Shown here in pieces: positions 58,733 through 64,000 of a stretch of 64,000 nucleotides of DNA (the stretch's first letter is position 1; the number at the start of each line of letters is the position of its first letter). The translations under genes were made by a program, and so were the position numbers. The notes beneath the pieces were generated by a model. It was not told the DNA's origin and made no database searches. It saw only the letters and a list, made by a program, of their open reading frames with translations. This DNA is from Chenopodium formosanum. Taxonomy: Eukaryota > Streptophyta > Magnoliopsida > Caryophyllales > Amaranthaceae. Location: positions 28,283,632 through 28,347,631 of the forward strand of contig CM044867.1 in the NCBI GenBank assembly GCA_024500155.1. Reading direction: 5' to 3'.

Positions 58733-60251
58733 ATGAAGAAATTATTTGGAGGAAGTAATAAGAGAAAGACAAGTGAACCTCAACCATCCCCAACTCCTTC
58801 ACAACAAGAAAATCCTAACCCCCCACCAACACTATAAGTCCATGACCGATGTAAGAAAGCATTCAATGACCTTTCCAAACGAAAAATTATCCCAACCCAT
58901 TTCTATCATCAAGAATCAATGGTGCTATTAGGGGTCGATGAAGGAATAAGGAGAGTAGCCGACAATTTTGGTTGGCTAAACTTCTTAAAGAATAGGGAAG
59001 AAACTTATGCTTCCCTAACTCTCGAATTTCTCTCATCGGTCACTTTGAAACACATAAACCTAGAGGGTGAGCCATTAGAGTGTGAGATAAAGTTTAGGAT
59101 GTTCAATGTCGAGAGGGTCCTAACTTTAACGAGATTGAACGAAATTTTCGAATGGCCCACCTTCAACCAAATCTTCGACCCCAATGGTACTTACTTCTCA
59201 AGCTATGAGGAGCAAGTTTGGTGGAACACCATTGCGGGTTATCCCAATTCACGACCCGGTCTAGCCATGCTAGCCACATTATCCACCCCATCCTTCGTAT
59301 ATTCATGAGACTCATGAGCTATGCTTGTTTCTCTAAGCAAGACTTAGGGAAACTAACAAAAGAGGAGATCAAATGCCTCTTCATACCTATAAGATTTGAA
59401 GGAAATGTGGAAGGGAACGTGAACATGGGATACATGTTCATTAAGAGATGCATGGAAATGAGGGTAAATGGAGTGATGAGTGTTGAGATTAGATGTGGGG
59501 GGATGATTTCACTTATAGCGAGGAAATTGGGGTTTGGTGCTTTTCTAGACCAAATGACCCCGGTCCATGGTTCTAACTTGCTTGATATCAAGGGACTTTA
59601 TGATATGAAGTTCCTTGTTGAAATTCCGGGCCGGGTTCGTCGCTTTAGTTGGAAGGTCAATGGGAGGCATTATTGCACGCTCCCAAATGCGGCAGACACT
59701 AACTCCGTGGGGGACACGTGACAAGTGCCACGTGATCCACCCCCACGAGCTATGGCCGACAATGACGAGGATGTACCTATACCTCGTCGTATGAGTACAT
59801 CCTCCATTCCGCGATCTAGGGTAGATGGTTCCTCCTCCTCCTCTTCCCTCTTTGATGTCGAAAATGCTTTCAACCAATTAAATTTAACCAACCAAAGAAT
59901 TTTAGACACAATGAATATCAAAGTTTTGTAGCGGAAAGAAACTATCAACATCAAGTTGAGAGGGGAGACTTTCTCCCTTACCTCAACTATCCCAACCGTC
60001 CCGTTCAACAAGGGCCGGTTCCGAGTTGGTCCAATGGCCAGCCCACCTACCCTTTTTGGCAAGGCCCGCGTAGCTTGATTGGGGAGCTTCGCTCCTATCC
60101 CCCTTATGACTGCACACAACCTGGGGGTAGTGATTATAGGGGTGACCCTAGCTATTACTACGTCCCCGAGGTTGGTAGTGATAGTTCATCTACGGAGGTA
60201 CTTGATCCTCCCCTAAGGGGGCATTACGGGTTTCCACCCGGTTATGATGGT
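58733..60251 (+). pseudogene. Athila-type retrotransposon ORF, broken and interrupted
   Basis: The frame starts at ATG 58733 (KKLFGGSNKRK) about 620 bases after the LTR. It shows the conserved blocks of the Arabidopsis retrotransposon ORF-1 (ATHILA) family: ETYASLTLEFLSSVT near 59010, FRMFNVERVLTLTRLNEIFE near 59095, RCGGMISLIARKLG near 59490 and PVHGSNLLDIKGLYD near 59560. A TAA near 58837, a frame change near 59300 and stops near 59720 and 59930 break it. The last part (YPPYDCTQPGGSDYRG) runs into the second Retand-like element at 60252. The molecular role of this protein is not settled. Confidence 0.7.
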
Positions 60252-60811
60252 TGTTTAGGGTAAAAATACCCCAGGTACGTGGCCCGATCTCATGGTGACA
60301 CGTGGCCCAATAAACAGGCGACACGTGGCCCTATGAGAATGAGACACGTGTCCACTTGTCATGGTGACACCTGTCAGCCATCTCTAAATGCCCCAATGCT
60401 GCAATCAGAATGAGAAAAGGGCCCTGATGACCTCAGGCCCAAATCCCGAGAAAACCTTGAAAGCCGTAAAACGGCGCCCCCCACGACACGTGGCGACCTC
60501 TGATTGCGCAGCCAATCATGTCACGAAATTCTAGGGCATAAACCCTAGAGGGGTACATGTTCCCACCCCTATAAATACCCCAATCATTTATGATGGGAGT
60601 GGTGGATTGTGACATAACATAAATATAGAGCATTAAAGAGCTCCAACTTCTCTCTACTTTCTCTCTCTAGCCTTTTCCGTTTCCGTTCACTAACTTGAGC
60701 GTCGGAGGCGAATATTCTGAACACCGGAATATTCATTATTTTGCAGGTGTCCGAGTCTTTGTCAGCAGAGCGTGACCAGTATCCGAGGGAATCACAAAAA
60801 ACCCCGAAACA
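60252..60811 (+). mobile_element. Retand-2 5' LTR, 560 bp
   Basis: It starts TGTTTAGGGT and ends ACCCCGAAACA, related to but distinct from the Retand-1 LTR (both have GGGTAAAAATACCC just inside). It contains a TATA box (60570-60577) and several CACGTG boxes. The left flank is ATGGT; the 3' LTR lies outside the window. Confidence 0.85.
60295..60495 (+). promoter_or_regulatory. Cluster of G-boxes in the Retand-2 LTR
   Basis: ACACGTGGC or ACACGTGTC occurs near 60298, 60321, 60344 and 60486, with a related ACACCTGTC near 60366 and TACGTGGC near 60274. CACGTG is the G-box core bound by plant bZIP and bHLH factors. The cluster lies 75-270 bases upstream of the TATA box. Confidence 0.6.
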
Positions 60812-60831
60812 TTTGGTGCCGTCTGTGGGGA
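60812..60831 (+). promoter_or_regulatory. Retand-2 primer-binding site
   Basis: TTTGGTGCCGTCTGTGGGGA, identical to that of Retand-1, follows the LTR directly. Confidence 0.7.
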
Positions 60832-60843
60832 TACTCGTCCGTT

Positions 60844-62256
60844 ATGGCAATAGATGGTCAGACACCTAATTCTGGACCTCGTCCAGGCGAGGATGGATAT
60901 GTAGAGGACATACGTACTACCATACACTCAAGCAATCCTTTGACTGCCTCATTTGAAGAGGCCGAACAACTTCCTGTCACCCCAGCTACCCTAATGGCTG
61001 AGCTGACTAAGCTCTGCAAGGAGTTGGCGGCTACCCAGCAAAAGGGGAGAGGAGGCACTTCCAAGAAAGCCAACAACAAGACCAACGTAACTGATGCTGG
61101 TAACACCCCATTCCGCCGTCCGCATGGAAGGTCTCCCCGAGTCCCACGGACCAACTTCTCTAGCCTGCTGGCGAAAACACAGTCGGCTGGGGGGAGGGGC
61201 AGACAGCCAAAAAGAGTTGAGACTGAGCCGTCACAGCGTTTCAAAGACGCAAGGGATTACATTCGGCACAGGCAAAGGGAGAGGGCCGCATACTCTGACA
61301 CGGCCTCTACCCCAACCATGCCGGAGGAAGTCTCCAACCAATCTTTCTCCCAATACACCAACACGGCTGCTTCCAGCAAGAGTCATACTATTACTCCCCG
61401 TCCAATTCAGCCATTGCCATATCAGCCCCCTCAAGTACTCAATGGGTTGATACAACCAACTCCCCAAGTTTTTAGGCAATATGGGCCGTATGGTCAGATG
61501 TTCGGCCAGACTCCTTACCTGGCTGGAACGTCCGCTCAGCCTCAGCCTATTGATTGGCAAATGCGTTTGTTGAATTTGGGAGATAAGCCGCCTCCGTTTT
61601 CGCAAGATATACTAGCATCCCCTCAACCAGCAAAAGTGAAGAGTGTACTAGTGGGTGCCTATGATGGTACGGGCAACCCAGAAGAGCATGTTACCTCGTA
61701 CAGGAACTTGATGTACTTGCAAAGTGTAGATGATGCTACATGGTGTAGATGCTTCCCGGCCACTCTCAAAGGGGTGGCCCAGGACTGGTTTAACAGCCTC
61801 CCAGCCGGATGCATCAATTGCTTTACCACCCTCAGTTTGTTGTTTGTGGGAAACTTCTCATACAACATCCCACCAAGAAAGACAAGTCTCAACTTGGCTA
61901 CAATTGTCCAAGGAAATAATGAAGGACTACGCTCGTACGTCCAAAGGTTTAACCAAGAAAAAGCCCAAATTCATAATCTTCCGGACGAAATGGCTTACTC
62001 AGAATTTCTCCGGGGATTAAGGCATAATGGTTTTAAGTTTGATTTGGTAAGAAAAAAGATTCGGTCATACGCAGGTGTATTGCGGGAAGCCGAAGCCTAT
62101 ATTGAGGCCGCAGATTTTTGTTCGCTCACCAAATCAGAACAGCCGGCCAAGGGGGCTGAGAAGAAACAATCTTCTCAGCAAGACTCGGCCGGTCGAAAGA
62201 AAGAAGGGAACAAAAGAAAAGAAATCTGGGTAGCTGATGACAAGCAACCCAAGTAA
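60844..62256 (+). pseudogene. gag: Retand-2 gag
   Basis: A single open frame from ATG 60844 (MAIDGQTPNSGPRPGEDG) to a TAA at 62254-62256. It contains the Retrotrans_gag core (VGAYDGTGNPEEHV near 61650, WCRCFPATLKGVAQDWF near 61743, GLRSYVQRFNQEKAQ near 61925). The same frame continues after the stop, so the TAA looks like a single recent substitution; a second stop (GSA*YRN) lies near 62375. It is much better preserved than the Retand-1 gag. Confidence 0.85.
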
Positions 62257-63317
62257 AAGAAAAGCAAGACATACGAGCCTCAGTATGAGTTCAACAAGGA
62301 TGGTTACTCCATTTTGATGGAGATAAAAGACAAGTTTGAGTTTGAGAAGCCTCAGCCTTTGAGAGGCTCGGCCTAGTACAGAAACAAAAACAAGTATTGT
62401 CATTACCACAAGGATGTGGGTCATGACACGAACGAGTGTATTAACTTGAAGAGACTGTTGGATAAGTTGGCCGACAAGGGTCTGCTGAAACCCTATGTGA
62501 CCAAGTCCAAATTCACTTTCAAGCGGACAGACAACACGTCCGAGAAAAAGCAACAAAGTGAAAAGAAGAATGACAAGGAAGATGATGGGAATAGCACTGA
62601 TTCAGGTTTTGTGGCCGTCATATCAGGAGGCTTTGCTTCAGGCGGCCCTACCATGAAAGGAATCAAGCAGGACGCTCGAAACCTGTCAAATGTGATGCAA
62701 ACGGACGTTGTTAAGGCCGAGCCATTTCCTGAAGTGATCATAAGTGAGGCTGACCGTGGAGAGGTCAGAGCTTTGCACAATGATCCCATGGTGTTTGTAA
62801 TGAAAATAGCAAATTTGAAGGTGGGACGGATATTGATTGATACGGGCAGTTCGGCCAATATCATAAGTCTCTCTGCCTTGAGGAATTTAAGCTTCCCAGA
62901 AGATGCTCTCCAAGATATAACTCATCCCTTAGTAGGATTTGGGGGAATATCATTCATCCAGTCGGGCGGATTGACCTTCCCATCCGTTTCGGGCAGAAGG
63001 GGGAAGGAAGAGACATGGTCGTCCGTTTCCTTGTGGTAAAAGAGTTGACTGGGTACAATGTAATCCTTGGCCGCCCTACTCTCAATGCAGCCAAGGCGGT
63101 CATAGTGCCCCATTTGATGTTGCTGAAGTTTGAAAGGTCGGACGGAAAAATTGGAACAATTCAAGGAAGTCAAAAAATGGCCAAGGAATGTAACCAGCTG
63201 GCTGTGAAGCCAACAGCACGCGGCCCAAAGTTGTCCGAGATTAAGGAAGAAGGAACCTCACTCCCAGCCTACCAGGTCGGCCAGAAGCGTAAGGCGACCA
63301 GGGCAGAGGAAGCCTAG
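62257..63317 (+). pseudogene. Retand-2 zinc knuckle and protease
   Basis: The sequence continues from gag with a CHYH-type knuckle (CHYHKDVGHDTNEC near 62400). The retropepsin active site ILIDTGSSANIISL near 62832 keeps the catalytic DTG. A frameshift near 62945, after VGFGG, moves the rest (FLVVKELTGYNVILGRPTL near 63025) into another frame, ending at TAG 63315-63317. Apart from the stops and the shift the domain is complete. Confidence 0.8.
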
Positions 63318-63323
63318 CAACTA

Positions 63324-64000
63324 ATGACTGTCGGCCGGCCAGATGAGTTGAGGCCCCAGCCGGCCGGCAGCCACCAGGATATAGTGCTTGACTCCAACCA
63401 CCCAGAACGGACAGTTAGTGTCGGCACTATAGCCTTGAAATTGCTTGGGGATGAGTTAGTCCAGCTGTTAAGAGAATTCAAAGATGTGTTTGCATTTGAA
63501 GTTGGTGAAATGCTAGGAATAAGTCCTGACCTGGCCGTGCACAAGTTGGCCGTGAATCCTTTGATAAATCCTGTCCGCCAGAAGAAGAGAAATCACGGAG
63601 AAGAGAGGAATCAGGTGGCCGCAGCAGAGGTAAAAAAGCTGTTGGACGCCGGTTTCATTCGGCAATGCTTTTACCCAGATTGGGTGGCCAATGTAGTTCT
63701 TGTGAAAAAGCCGAATGGGACTTGGAGGATGTGCGTGGATTACACGGACTTGAACAAGGCGTGTCCTAAAGATAGCTTCCCCTTGCCTAAGATTGACCGT
63801 TTGGTTGATTCTACGGCCGGACACGCCCTTATGAGCTTCATGGACGCATACTCCGGATTCCATCAAATTCCTTTGTGGGAAGAAGATCAAGAGAAAACAG
63901 CGTTTGTGACCGAGCAGGGGTTGTACTGTTACAAGGTTATGCCATTCGGCCTCAAGAATGCTCTTGCTACATTTCAGAGGCTTGTTAATACAGTCTTTAG
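63324..64000 (+). CDS. pol: Retand-2 reverse transcriptase, runs off the window
   Basis: From ATG 63324 the frame is open to the last base. It begins with a LLREFKDVFAFEV block, then the RT palm (GFIRQCFYPDWVANVVLVKK, NGTWRMCVDYTDLNKACPKD, VMPFGLKNALATFQRL). The position of the stop at 14008-14010 in Retand-1 is a tryptophan codon here. It is in frame with the end of the protease across one TAG. The catalytic YIDD motif, RNase H and integrase would lie beyond the window. Confidence 0.85.
   Translation, partial: MTVGRPDELRPQPAGSHQDIVLDSNHPERTVSVGTIALKLLGDELVQLLREFKDVFAFEVGEMLGISPDLAVHKLAVNPLINPVRQKKRNHGEERNQVAAAEVKKLLDAGFIRQCFYPDWVANVVLVKKPNGTWRMCVDYTDLNKACPKDSFPLPKIDRLVDSTAGHALMSFMDAYSGFHQIPLWEEDQEKTAFVTEQGLYCYKVMPFGLKNALATFQRLVNTVF

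Overview
The window looks like nuclear DNA of a flowering plant (a eudicot; no species can be named from sequence alone). It is AT-rich, has plant-type introns, and carries plant-specific families: F-box proteins with an F-box-associated domain, DUF26 and LRR-I-type receptor kinases, glutamate receptor-like channels, and Tat/Retand- and Athila-type Ty3/Gypsy elements. Most of it is layered transposable elements. I saw no tRNA, rRNA or CRISPR array, and only one candidate host gene that is not plainly broken.

Region 1 (1-22,960) is an F-box gene on the minus strand, split by nested insertions. Its 3' part is at 1582-2111 and its 5' part at 22547-22960. The two halves abut in frame at a duplicated GGGTT. 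Between them is a 699-bp solo LTR. Inside that is a Retand-like Gypsy element (LTRs 9840-11104 and 21377-21873). Inside the 5' LTR of that Gypsy element is a Copia element (2405-10881). A later rearrangement copied the F-box end, the start of the Gypsy LTR and a Copia LTR a second time, with short templated filler at the junction. The Gypsy element also carries a five-exon antisense gene (18064-20852) with its own TATA box.

Region 2 (22.9-37 kb) is gene remnants: an orphan last exon of a glutamate receptor-like gene (+), a DUF26 receptor kinase pseudogene with an LRR-I-like kinase (-), a short glutamate receptor-like pseudogene lacking the usual N-terminal ligand domain (-), and a multi-exon gene of unknown function (-, 33.3-36.9 kb).

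Region 3 (37-52.4 kb) is a collection of small elements with target-site duplications: Tourist-like and Stowaway-like MITEs, two non-autonomous hAT elements, a family of short Helitrons, a truncated LINE split by a 2.5-kb solo LTR, and further solo LTRs.

Region 4 (52.4-64 kb) holds a solo LTR, then an Athila-like element (LTR 54060-58112, itself split by a second copy of the 2.5-kb solo LTR) with a decayed ORF. A second Retand-like element (60252 to the window end) interrupts that ORF. Three Athila-type LTRs carry arrays of 12-bp GC-rich palindromes spaced about 21-22 or 53-54 bp apart. The best candidates for something undescribed are these phased palindrome arrays, the intron-bearing antisense gene, the templated-filler rearrangement and the DUF26/LRR-I kinase combination.
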